64,000 nt of DNA from Achromobacter xylosoxidans (GTDB taxonomy: Bacteria; Pseudomonadota; Gammaproteobacteria; Burkholderiales; Burkholderiaceae_B), in the NCBI RefSeq assembly GCF_002192695.1, contig NZ_MTLG01000058.1, positions 62,001 through 126,000 on the forward strand, in the 5' to 3' direction. A program made the translations under genes and the position numbers. The notes below the pieces were generated by a model. The model was not told the DNA's origin. It saw nothing but the letters and a program-made list of their open reading frames with translations, and did no database searches. Positions 51,546 to 59,536 of the stretch are shown in pieces (within the stretch, counting starts at the first letter, position 1; each line of letters begins with the position of its first letter).

Positions 51546-52913
51546 ATGAAGAAGATCCTGATTGCCAACCGGGGCGCCGCCGCCGCCCGCATCTTGCGCG
51601 CCGCGCAGGCGCTGGGCCTGCGGTCCGTGGCGGTGTACTCCGAGGCCGATGCCGACCTGCCGTATGTGCGCCAGGCGGATGAGAGCTTTTGCATCGGGCC
51701 GGCGCCGGCACGGGCCAGTTATCTCAACCAGGACCTGCTGCTCGAGGTCATGGCGCGTTGCGGCGCTGATGCGCTGCATCCGGGCTACGGATTCCTGTCC
51801 GAGAACGCGCAGTTCGCGCGCAGGGTTGAAGAGGCGGGGCACTGCTTCATCGGGCCTTCGTCCAAGTGGATCGAGGTGCTGGGCAACAAGGCCAGCGCGC
51901 GCGAGTTGATGCAACGGCATGGCCTGCAGGCAGGCGGCAGCACGGGCATCCTGCCGCGCAATGACATGGCGGCGGTACGCCAGGCGGCCGAGGCGCTCGG
52001 CTATCCGGTGCTGATCAAACCCGCAGGCGGCGGCGGGGGCATAGGGATGATCCCCGTCCATGATCCCCTATCGCTGCCCGGCTGCTGGGAACGCGCCAGC
52101 GGCATGGCCGAAAAGGCGTTCGCCAATCCCGCCCTGTACCTGGAGCGATTCGTGCCGTCGCCGCGGCATATCGAATTCCAGTTCCTGGCGGACAGGTTCG
52201 GCAACGTCCTGTCCCTGTTCGAACGGGATTGCTCCACCCAGCGCAGATACCAGAAAGTGATCGAGGAAGCGCCGGCGCCGGCCATCGACCGCCAGGCGGT
52301 CGCCGGCATGGCCGAGCGGCTGTCGGCCATCCTGGGAGAGATCGGCTACGACGTCATCGGTACCGTGGAGATGCTGTACACGCCGGGCAGCGGCTTTTCG
52401 TTCCTCGAGGTCAATACGCGGCTGCAGGTCGAGCACGCCATCTCGGAAGCGGTCACCGGCGTGGACATCGTGCAGGCGCAGATCCGTCTGGCCGCGGGTG
52501 AAAAGCTGTCCTCGGTGATTGGCGGGCAGCCTGCCGTGGCCGGGCACGCGATCGAGGCGCGCGTATATGCCGAGGATCCCGTGCGCTTCCTGCCTTCGCC
52601 GGGCGTGCTGAAGACATTCGAGCTGCCGCAGCCGCGTCCCGGCCTGCGGATAGAGACCGGCTACGCGCCGGGCAACCGGGTTTCCAGCCACTACGACCCC
52701 ATGGTCGCGAAGGTCATCGCGCATGCGGCTGATCGCGCCGCCGCGATCCGCGAGCTGAGCGGCGCGCTGGGCGGCATGCGGGTAGAGGGCATCAAGACCA
52801 ACATTCCGATGATTCTTCAGGTGCTCGCGTCGGAGCGGTTTCAGGCCGGCGCGATGACCGTCGACGGCTTGCAGGAAGTGATTTCAACAGAGTCGGTAAA
52901 GGAGCTGGCATGA
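51546..52913 (+). CDS. Biotin carboxylase subunit
   Basis: A 455-residue ATP-grasp enzyme that carboxylates biotin with bicarbonate and ATP. KKILIANRGAAAARILRAAQ, the LHPGYGFLSENAQFARR block, the Gly loop (KPAGGGGGIGM, about 158-168) and the catalytic EVNTRLQVEHAISEA are intact. It lacks the C-terminal biotinyl domain found in PccA/MccA/AccA3-type fused subunits, which is encoded separately next door. ATG at 51546 has a GAGGGG six bases upstream; ATG at 51540 is too close to it. Confidence 0.92.
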   Translation: MKKILIANRGAAAARILRAAQALGLRSVAVYSEADADLPYVRQADESFCIGPAPARASYLNQDLLLEVMARCGADALHPGYGFLSENAQFARRVEEAGHCFIGPSSKWIEVLGNKASARELMQRHGLQAGGSTGILPRNDMAAVRQAAEALGYPVLIKPAGGGGGIGMIPVHDPLSLPGCWERASGMAEKAFANPALYLERFVPSPRHIEFQFLADRFGNVLSLFERDCSTQRRYQKVIEEAPAPAIDRQAVAGMAERLSAILGEIGYDVIGTVEMLYTPGSGFSFLEVNTRLQVEHAISEAVTGVDIVQAQIRLAAGEKLSSVIGGQPAVAGHAIEARVYAEDPVRFLPSPGVLKTFELPQPRPGLRIETGYAPGNRVSSHYDPMVAKVIAHAADRAAAIRELSGALGGMRVEGIKTNIPMILQVLASERFQAGAMTVDGLQEVISTESVKELA

Positions 52914-53122
52914 AAAAAATAGTCTCCAACGTGGCGGGCCGCGTGGTCGCGTGTTGCGTGGAAGAGGGCGTGCAGATTCAGGCGGGCGACGAGGCGTTCA
53001 AGGTCGAGTCCATGAAGATGGAGATCCCCGTTGAAAGCGAGGCAGCAGGCCGTATCGCCAAGGTGCTGGTGGCGGTCGGCGATGAAGTGGAGGAAGGGCA
53101 GGATCTTGCTGTGCTGGATTGA
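52910..53122 (+). CDS. Stand-alone biotin carboxyl carrier domain protein
   Basis: A 70-residue protein that is one biotinyl domain and nothing else. The biotin site is VESMKMEIP with biotinyl Lys at residue 36; hydrophobic strands around it (AGRVVACCVEEGVQIQAGDE and GRIAKVLVAVGDEVEEGQDL) make the flattened barrel. Much shorter than AccB (about 150 residues). It overlaps the biotin carboxylase gene as ATGA, so the two are made together. Confidence 0.93.
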   Translation: MKKIVSNVAGRVVACCVEEGVQIQAGDEAFKVESMKMEIPVESEAAGRIAKVLVAVGDEVEEGQDLAVLD

Positions 53123-53164
53123 GGCGCACCGCCTCTGAACCTGGATAAGAAAAGCGAGGAGACT

Positions 53165-54190
53165 ATGTTCAAGACAATCAAAAAAGACGCGCCCGCAGCC
53201 ATTGCGCGCAAGCGTCCCCTGAAGGTCCTGGCGCTGCTGGGATGGGCAATCCTGCTGGGCGCTGGCACGGCTGGCGCGCAGACGGCGCAGGGCTTTCCCA
53301 ACAAGCCGGTGACGATAAACGTGCCGTTCTCGGCGGGCGGCACCACCGACATCCTGGCGCGCGTGATAGGCCAACGCTTGAGCGAGCGCTGGGGCGTGTC
53401 CGTGGTGGTCGAGAACAAGCCCGGCGCCGGCGGCAACATCGGCACCGCGCAGGTGGCGCGCGCCGCGCCGGATGGCTACACGCTGGTGATGGGCACGATA
53501 GGCACGCACGCCATCAATCCCAGCCTGTACAAATCCATGCCCTACGACGCGATCAAGGATTTCGCGCCGATCACGCGTACCGCCATGGTGCCCAACGCCC
53601 TGGTGGTGCCCAAGAACGCGCCATACGACACCGTCAAGGAGCTGATCGCCTATGGCCGCGCCCATCCGGGGAAGCTCACCTTCGGCTCTTCCGGACATGG
53701 CAGCACGCTGCACATGTCCGGCGAGACTTTCAAGATGATGACCGGGGTCGACATGGTGCATGTGCCCTACAAGGGCAGCACGCCGGCGGTGACGGACCTG
53801 CTGGGCGGCCAGATTTCGATGATCTTCGACAACCTGCCCTCTGCGCTGCCGCACATCAAGGCGGGCCGGCTGAAGGTGCTGGCGGTGACGTCGGCCCAGC
53901 GCAGCGACCAGCTGCCCGACGTGCCCACCGTGGCGGAAGCCGGCGTGCCCGGCTACGAGGTCGTGTCGTGGTTCGGCCTGTGGGCTCCGGCCAAGACGCC
54001 GGACGACGTCGTATCGGAGATCAACAAGCAGGTGGTCGCCATCATTCAGACGCCCGACATGCAAAAGCAGATCCGGGACCAGGGAGCGGTGCCCAATCCC
54101 GACACGCCCGCGGAGTTCGCCGCCTTCATCGGCAGCGAAGGCAGGAAGTGGGCCGAGGTGGTGCGCCGCGCCAACGTGACGACCGAGTAG
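53165..54190 (+). CDS. Bug-family (tripartite tricarboxylate) solute-binding receptor
   Basis: A 341-residue periplasmic protein of the Bug family, greatly expanded in Bordetella and relatives. Signal peptide with hydrophobic core LKVLALLGWAILLGAGTAGA (about residues 19-38). Mature FPNKPVTINVPFSAGGTTDILAR is the family hallmark, with GTHAINPSLYKSMPYD and HVPYKGSTPAVTDLLGGQI. It binds a carboxylate, plausibly the substrate of the surrounding pathway, though no TctA/TctB transporter genes are present here. GAGGA precedes the ATG. A terminator follows. Confidence 0.93.
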   Translation: MFKTIKKDAPAAIARKRPLKVLALLGWAILLGAGTAGAQTAQGFPNKPVTINVPFSAGGTTDILARVIGQRLSERWGVSVVVENKPGAGGNIGTAQVARAAPDGYTLVMGTIGTHAINPSLYKSMPYDAIKDFAPITRTAMVPNALVVPKNAPYDTVKELIAYGRAHPGKLTFGSSGHGSTLHMSGETFKMMTGVDMVHVPYKGSTPAVTDLLGGQISMIFDNLPSALPHIKAGRLKVLAVTSAQRSDQLPDVPTVAEAGVPGYEVVSWFGLWAPAKTPDDVVSEINKQVVAIIQTPDMQKQIRDQGAVPNPDTPAEFAAFIGSEGRKWAEVVRRANVTTE

Positions 54191-54204
54191 GCAATCGACA
54201 GCAC

Positions 54205-54238
54205 CGGGCCTGCCGCATGCAGCCGGCAGGCCCGTTTT
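54205..54238 (+). terminator. Terminator after the Bug receptor gene
   Basis: An 11-bp perfect stem (54205-54215 with 54224-54234) with TTTT after it, ending 15 bases before the SDR gene. It may lower, not abolish, expression of SDR and MaoC genes, as no promoter is visible between. Confidence 0.78.
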
Positions 54239-54252
54239 GAGGAGACACAGGC

Positions 54253-55173
54253 ATGGAACGCATGATGGAAGGCAAGGTAGTGGTGGTGACCGGGGCGGGC
54301 GGCGGCATCGGCCGCGAGGTGGCCCTGCAACTGGCGGCCGAGGGCGCCAGGGTCGTGGTCAACGACATCGGGGTGGCGCTCAATGGCGATGATCTGTCCG
54401 CTGCAGTGGCGCCGGCGGACGCCGTCGTGGCCGAGATCCACGCCGCGGGCGGCGTGGCCGTCGCCAGTTTCGATTCGGTCGCGACGCACGCGTCCGCCAA
54501 TGCCATCGTCCAGTGCGCCATGGACCAGTTCGGACGCATCGATGGCGTGGTCAACAACGCAGGCAACCTGCGCGACCGCTCCTTCCACAAGATGAGCGAG
54601 GAAGAGTGGCGCGCGGTCATCGCGGTGCATCTGGATGGCACCTTCTTCGTCAGCCGGGCCGCGGCCACGCACTTCCGCGAACAGGAGGGCGGCGCGATGG
54701 TGCACATGACCTCGACCTCCGGGCTGATCGGCAACTACGGCCAGGCCAATTACGGGGCGGCCAAGCTGGGCATCGTGGCCTTGTCCAAGATGATTGCGCT
54801 GGACATGGGCCGCTATGGCGTGCGCTCCAACTGCATCGCCCCGTCGGCCTGGAGCCGCATGACCAGCTCCATCCCCACCGACACGCCGCAGCAGCGCGAC
54901 CGCGTCGAAAAGCTCAAGAAGATGGAGGCGGGCAAGATCGCGCCGATGGCCGTGTATCTGCTGAGCGATGCCGCGCGCGAAGTCAGCGGCCAGATATTCG
55001 CGGTGCGCGCCAACGAAATCATGCTGATGAGCCAGCCGCGACCCTTGCGTTCCGTGCACTTCAGCGACGGCTGGACGCCGCAGCGCATCGCCGAGGTCGC
55101 CATTCCGGCGATGCAGAAGCACTTCTATCCCCTGGAACGCTCGCCCGACGTGATGAGCTGGGATCCGATCTGA
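54253..55173 (+). CDS. Short-chain dehydrogenase, (R)-3-hydroxyacyl-CoA dehydrogenase-like
   Basis: A 306-residue SDR. Cofactor loop VVTGAGGGIGREVALQLAAEG (TGxxxGIG at about residues 13-20) with an Asp in VVVNDIG that favours NAD; NNAG at about 98; catalytic Tyr-x-x-x-Lys at Y167 and K171 (NYGAAKLG). The N-terminal insert between strand 2 and helix C (SAAVAPADAVVAEIHAAGG) and the overall style match the dehydrogenase part of multifunctional enzyme 2 of peroxisomal beta-oxidation. With the adjacent MaoC hydratase it would give hydration-oxidation of an enoyl-CoA with R stereochemistry. Confidence 0.85.
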   Translation: MERMMEGKVVVVTGAGGGIGREVALQLAAEGARVVVNDIGVALNGDDLSAAVAPADAVVAEIHAAGGVAVASFDSVATHASANAIVQCAMDQFGRIDGVVNNAGNLRDRSFHKMSEEEWRAVIAVHLDGTFFVSRAAATHFREQEGGAMVHMTSTSGLIGNYGQANYGAAKLGIVALSKMIALDMGRYGVRSNCIAPSAWSRMTSSIPTDTPQQRDRVEKLKKMEAGKIAPMAVYLLSDAAREVSGQIFAVRANEIMLMSQPRPLRSVHFSDGWTPQRIAEVAIPAMQKHFYPLERSPDVMSWDPI

Positions 55174-55218
55174 CCCCCGGGTCATGGATGTGTCTTCGAG
55201 GCAAAGCGGAGGAGCGTC

Positions 55219-56067
55219 ATGCGCTTGAGCTATGAGCAGCTGTTGAACCATGAACTGCCTGAGATCAGGCAACGCTGTACGGCGCGCGACGCCATGCTGT
55301 ACGCGCTATCGGTGGGCCTGGGACAGGATCCCGTGGATGCGTCCGACCTGGCCTACGTGGGCAGGCAGCACGATCCGCTTGTGCTGCCCTACATGGCCGT
55401 GGTCCTGGGCTATCCGGGCTTCTGGCTGAACGCGCCGGATATCGGAGCCGATACGGTGCGGCTGCTGCACGGCGAACAGGGCATGGAACTCTTCCATCCC
55501 ATTCCCGCCGCGGGCGAGCTGATAGGCAAGACCCGCGTCGTGGAGGCGGTGGACAAGGGCGAAAAGGGACTGTTGCTGTATTCCGAAAAAACGTTGACGG
55601 ATGCCGCCACGGGACGGCTCATCGCGCGGACTTCCGCGACCCACGTGCTCAGGGGCGATGGCGGCATGGCGAACGCCGGGAGGCAGGCGCGCCCGGCGCA
55701 CACCATGCCCGGTAGCCCGCCGGACTGGACCGTGCAGGTGCGCACCCGGCCGGAGCAGGCGTTGGTGTATCGGCTCAATGGCGACTACAACCCGCTGCAC
55801 AGCGACCCCCAGGTTGCCCGGGCCGCGGGATTTCCGCGGCCCATACTGCATGGCCTGTGCACGTTTGGCATGGTGTCGCACGCCGTTGCCAGACGCTTGC
55901 AGCCCGCGGCGCAAGGGGCGGTGCGTGCCGTGTCGCTGCGCTTTTCGGGGCCGATGTATCCCGGCGAGACGCTGAGCGTGGACGTCTGGCGGGACGGGTC
56001 CTTCCGGGCGAAGGCCATGGAACGCGACGCGGTCGTCATCGACAACGGGGTGCTGCGGGTTGCCTAG
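55219..56067 (+). CDS. MaoC-like (R)-specific enoyl-CoA hydratase
   Basis: A 282-residue two-domain hotdog protein of the hydratase-2 family. The signature YRLNGDYNPLHSDPQVARAAGF with catalytic Asp and His (about residues 183-205), followed by PRPILHGLCTFG, is intact; the N-terminal hotdog lacks these residues, as usual in this family. It hydrates trans-2-enoyl-CoA to the (R)-3-hydroxyacyl-CoA, fitting the SDR upstream. Last gene of the catabolic cluster. Confidence 0.9.
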   Translation: MRLSYEQLLNHELPEIRQRCTARDAMLYALSVGLGQDPVDASDLAYVGRQHDPLVLPYMAVVLGYPGFWLNAPDIGADTVRLLHGEQGMELFHPIPAAGELIGKTRVVEAVDKGEKGLLLYSEKTLTDAATGRLIARTSATHVLRGDGGMANAGRQARPAHTMPGSPPDWTVQVRTRPEQALVYRLNGDYNPLHSDPQVARAAGFPRPILHGLCTFGMVSHAVARRLQPAAQGAVRAVSLRFSGPMYPGETLSVDVWRDGSFRAKAMERDAVVIDNGVLRVA

Positions 56068-56450
56068 GAAGGGGGCGGGGATGGCGGCCAGCTTCCGGGC
56101 CGCATTCCCGAGGACGACGCGCATTTGCGCGCGGCAAAATGGAAGAGCGCCCCAGCTCAAGGTGAGTCTGAGGCGCTCCTGCCCGGCTTCGCACGCGATG
56201 GGTGTCAGACAGCCCGGCAACTCAAATCTACTGCTGAGCCATAGGTCCGGCAATAGGGAAAACCCTTGAATATTAAAGGGTTACAAGATTCGTGCCTCCC
56301 GCGCGGCGGCTGGCCTGCGCTGGCCGCCGCCGCAGTCCGTCAGCTGTCAACGGACCCGTGACCACTTTAGCCGCCTCGGCATCCGCGAATGGCGAGGCCG
56401 GGGCCGGACGCCGACACTGAAGCCTGTCTTCACAGTGTCGGAGAACGGAT
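56068..56450 (+). other. Intergenic control region upstream of the Tad operon
   Basis: 383 bases with no supported gene. AACCCTT (56261-56267) and AAGGGTT (56276-56282) form an inverted repeat around an AT-rich centre, a possible operator. A GC-rich hairpin near 56130-56180 could end the catabolic operon but lacks a T run. A perfect 9-bp stem (56411-56419 with 56433-56441) sits just before the pilin gene and covers the start of its GGAG ribosome binding site. Confidence 0.5.
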
Positions 56451-56716
56451 ATGTCAGGGTTGCGGAAGCGTCAGTTGGGACAAGGCATGACCGAATACAT
56501 CGTGGTCGTGGCCTTGGTCGCGGTGGCCGCCATTGCGGTGTATCAGTACTTCGGCCAAGTGGTGCGGTCGCAGACCGCCGCCATGGCTCGCGAACTTGCC
56601 GGCGAGGACGGCGGCGCACAGAGCCGTGCGGCGCAACAGGCCGCACAGAAAGCGCGGCCCAGACCAAGGCCCGTACGCTCAAGTCCTTCACCGGCAACGC
56701 CACGGACGCGAAGTGA
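56451..56716 (+). CDS. Flp/Tad-type pilin-like subunit with an apparent frameshift near its C-terminus
   Basis: A prepilin with leader MSGLRKRQLG and mature QGMTEYIVVVALVAVAAIAVYQYFG: Glu at +5 and Tyr at +6 are the Flp signature. In the reading frame from the ATG the protein turns into a Pro/Arg-rich tail after ...AAQQAAQKA and stops only at 56882, overlapping the next gene by 170 bases. In another frame, from 56648 on, the sequence gives SAAQTKARTLKSFTGNATDAK and stops at 56716, overlapping a GTG start of the next gene as GTGA. The simplest reading is loss of one A in the AAA run at 56649-56651. The end given is the inferred original stop; as read, the frame ends at 56882. Confidence 0.65.
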
Positions 56717-58131
56717 CTACGCTTTCTTGCGCATCGCCAGTCCAACAGCGGGGCCAGGCGCTGGTCCTGGGCCTGCTGATGGCGGCGGCAGGGGGCATCT
56801 CCCTGGTCGTTCTGTACAACCTGGGGCAGACCGTGGGTGCGCGCCAACGGCTGACGCATGCCGCGGACGCGGCGGCGTATAGCGGGGCGCTGGAACAGGC
56901 GCGTGCGCTCAATGCCCTGGCCTACATCAACCGGACGCAGATCGCGCATCAGGTCGCCATGGCGCATCTGGTCACGCTGGCTGCGTCCGCGCAGTATGCC
57001 CGCACCATGCAGGCACAGCGCAGCCGTGGCAATCCGCCCGCTGGCCTGATCGCCATGCTGTTCGGCCCCGATGTGGGGGCGGCTTACCAAACGGCGCGGG
57101 CCGTGCCCGATGCCGAACAGCGGCTCGCATCAGCGTTTGGCGAGCATGACCGAGTGGTCCACCAGGTCCTGGAAGCTAGTGCGGCGTCCGCTGTCGCCGG
57201 TCTGGCGGCTTCGCGCGAGCGCATCATGAACAAGGTGTTGTCCGCCAATCTGTCGGACGACGCCCCGGCGTCCGGCGCCGGCGCTGCGACTGGCCGGGGC
57301 GCGAGCCTGCGGCTGCTGACCGATGGCTGGCCCGGCTACGTGGCGCGCCGGCTGGCCACGCGGGCAGCCGGCCTGCGGCCCGCGGTAGAACAGGCGGTGC
57401 AACGCCATGGTTTTCTCAACAGCCGCAACGCCACGCGCCGCAATCCTTGGATGGTCCGTCCGCTGTGCCCCTTGCATCGCCATGAGCTGCGCCGCCGCGG
57501 CTACACGTGGCTGGGGCCGGACGGACGCTGGGGCGCTCTTGATACGCAGTCCTACCATGCGCTGCGCTTCAACCGCTGGCGGGGCTGCTACTTCCGCGAG
57601 TACGCCATGGGCTGGGGCACGGCGCAGGGCCAGAAGATCAAGGCTCCCGAAGGTCTTGAGTACGTCGATGAGCCTCCGCTAGATTTTTCCGACCAGGATT
57701 TCTGGCGCTGGGTGGAGCTGTCGACGAACTGGGATCTGCTCAAGGACATCAGCAATCCCATGGCCAATTCGTACGCCATGGCAGCCGCCCAGCGCTGGCC
57801 GGGCCGGGGCCTGCCGGCTTATCGCGACATCGCCTTGCCGCGCAGCGGCGAGCCCCTGCGCTTCGCGGTGGCCGTCCGGCTTGTCGGTTCTTCCTTGAAA
57901 ACCACGGATGCGGACAGCGCGGTCCGGGCGCCCTTGGGGCGATTCCGCTATGCCGCCCTGGGGCCGGAGGACGCTGTCACGGTGACCTCGGCGGCCGAGA
58001 CCTACTTTGCACGGCCGGAGCGCCGTGCCGATGGCCGGGATGAACTTGCCACGCTGTTCCGTCCTTACTGGCAAGCGCGCTTGTCCGCCACTACCGCTGG
58101 CGAGGCCGCGCAGGCAAGGCGGGCGCCATGA
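56713..58131 (+). CDS. TadG-like Flp pilus assembly protein
   Basis: A 472-residue protein with an N-terminal pseudopilin-like segment (RGQALVLGLLMAAAGGISLVVLYNLGQ, residues about 14-40) followed by HAADAAAYSGALEQARALNALAYINR, the usual TadG-like block, and a large exported domain without recognised motifs. Homologues in Tad clusters of beta-proteobacteria occupy this place and are thought to be minor pilins or surface factors. GTG start chosen because it overlaps the inferred pilin stop; a downstream ATG (about 56779) is the next option. Confidence 0.72.
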   Translation: MTTLSCASPVQQRGQALVLGLLMAAAGGISLVVLYNLGQTVGARQRLTHAADAAAYSGALEQARALNALAYINRTQIAHQVAMAHLVTLAASAQYARTMQAQRSRGNPPAGLIAMLFGPDVGAAYQTARAVPDAEQRLASAFGEHDRVVHQVLEASAASAVAGLAASRERIMNKVLSANLSDDAPASGAGAATGRGASLRLLTDGWPGYVARRLATRAAGLRPAVEQAVQRHGFLNSRNATRRNPWMVRPLCPLHRHELRRRGYTWLGPDGRWGALDTQSYHALRFNRWRGCYFREYAMGWGTAQGQKIKAPEGLEYVDEPPLDFSDQDFWRWVELSTNWDLLKDISNPMANSYAMAAAQRWPGRGLPAYRDIALPRSGEPLRFAVAVRLVGSSLKTTDADSAVRAPLGRFRYAALGPEDAVTVTSAAETYFARPERRADGRDELATLFRPYWQARLSATTAGEAAQARRAP

Positions 58132-58745
58132 ACCGGATACTCACCCGGCAGCAAGGGCAGGCCTTGATCGAAGCGTTGCTGATGCTGCCGCTGCTCGCCC
58201 TGCTGCTTTGGGCGGGCTCCTGGATAGGCGGATTGCAGTTCGCGGCGCTGGAAACGGCACAGGCCAGTCGCAAGGCCGCGATGGCTGGCGCATTGGGACA
58301 ACCCATGCAGAACCAGCACGCGCCGCGGGGCATGGCGCTGTCGGGCAAAATCGGGACGCTGTCCGGTATCGCGCCGTCGCAGGTTGCTGCCTTGCAGGAC
58401 GAATGGTTCGGCGTGGATCTGAGGCTGCTGTCGGCGACCGCAAGCACCGCCCGCCTTGATCATGACAGCGCGGCCTGGCTGCACATCACTCGCCGCACGC
58501 AGGTGGCAAGCGGCGCCGGATATGCGCACGGCGATGCCGATACGCAGCGTCGCATCGCCCGGGCGCCCACGTCCTGGCGCAAGGCGGAAAGCGCCTCGCT
58601 GGCTGAGGCTCGGCGCTTGAAGCCTGTCGTCGATCGCCTGGACGGGCCGTGGCGCAGGCCTGGCCTGTCGCTGGACTGGCTGTCCCAATGGGCGGATGTG
58701 GTGCCTGCGGACCGGCTCGCCAGCAGCAAGGGGGCGGGAAAATGA
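58128..58745 (+). CDS. TadE-like pseudopilin
   Basis: A 205-residue protein with the TadE N-terminus: QQGQALIEALLMLPLLALLLWAG, with a Gly cleavage site and Glu at +5 of the mature protein, then a single hydrophobic helix. The remaining 160 residues are exported and not conserved. TadE pseudopilins are processed by the Tad prepilin peptidase and help Flp fibre formation. ATGA overlaps link it to both neighbours. Confidence 0.8.
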   Translation: MNRILTRQQGQALIEALLMLPLLALLLWAGSWIGGLQFAALETAQASRKAAMAGALGQPMQNQHAPRGMALSGKIGTLSGIAPSQVAALQDEWFGVDLRLLSATASTARLDHDSAAWLHITRRTQVASGAGYAHGDADTQRRIARAPTSWRKAESASLAEARRLKPVVDRLDGPWRRPGLSLDWLSQWADVVPADRLASSKGAGK

Positions 58746-59536
58746 CCGGATTGTGCTTGTCGGCATCTTCTGCTGGTCTGGCTGCGCCTTGGGGAAGCGG
58801 TTGGCGGACCCTGGCCATGGCACGGACCCTGCGCCTGTTGCTCGCTGGCGCTCTGGCTGTGGCGGCCGTGGGCTGGCGCAACGTCGTCGCGGGACAGGAT
58901 CTCGCGGCCGAGGGCGGAAAAGCCGGGACTGCCGGCAGGACCACGCCCGGCGTCACCGCGCTGGAGGCCTTGCGGTTTCCCGCGGGTTCGCAGCGCGGCC
59001 TGCTGGCGGAGAGCATCTGGCTGCATGGCATCCCGGCGCGGGTGCTCATATTCGACACGCCGCTCACCACGCCCGAACTGATCCGCTACCTGTCTGCCCA
59101 GCAGCCCGCGCTGGCCGACCTCAACGTGTTGTCCGGCCAGGCCATTCTGTCCGGCCAGGTGGGGCAGGAACGATGGGTCGTCCAAATGGAAGGACTGGGC
59201 GCACGCCGAACGGTCGGCAGCATTTCGGCGGTCAGCCTCCTGGCTGCGCCGGACAGCCCGTCGCCTGCCTGGCTCCTGCCTGGCGCGCGTCTGAGACTGG
59301 ACGTAGCGGTGATGGAAAACGGCTTGCGGGTTTCCGAGAGCATCTGGCAATACGCCTTGCCGCCCGGGCAGTTGGCTCCGCTGCTGGAGGAGCGCCTGTC
59401 CCGGCATGGCTGGCGCCGCGTGCCGGCGTCCGAGGAGTCGGGTCATTGGTGGGTCCGCCCGGGCGCGCGCATGCGGCTGTCGCTGGTGCCGCTGGAAGGC
59501 GGCAGCGGGCTGCTGGTCAGCGGCAGAACGCCATGA
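58742..59536 (+). CDS. Exported protein of the Tad operon, function unknown
   Basis: A 264-residue protein not recognised as a named family. One hydrophobic segment (about residues 23-42, TLRLLLAGALAVAAVGW) acts as signal or anchor. The rest is a mixed alpha/beta domain without cysteines or known motifs, with LRFPAGSQRGLLAESIWLHG and WVRPGARMRLSLVPLEGG. Lying between TadE and CpaB and overlapping both by ATGA, it is most likely a periplasmic pilus-assembly accessory. Confidence 0.7.
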   Translation: MTGLCLSASSAGLAAPWGSGWRTLAMARTLRLLLAGALAVAAVGWRNVVAGQDLAAEGGKAGTAGRTTPGVTALEALRFPAGSQRGLLAESIWLHGIPARVLIFDTPLTTPELIRYLSAQQPALADLNVLSGQAILSGQVGQERWVVQMEGLGARRTVGSISAVSLLAAPDSPSPAWLLPGARLRLDVAVMENGLRVSESIWQYALPPGQLAPLLEERLSRHGWRRVPASEESGHWWVRPGARMRLSLVPLEGGSGLLVSGRTP

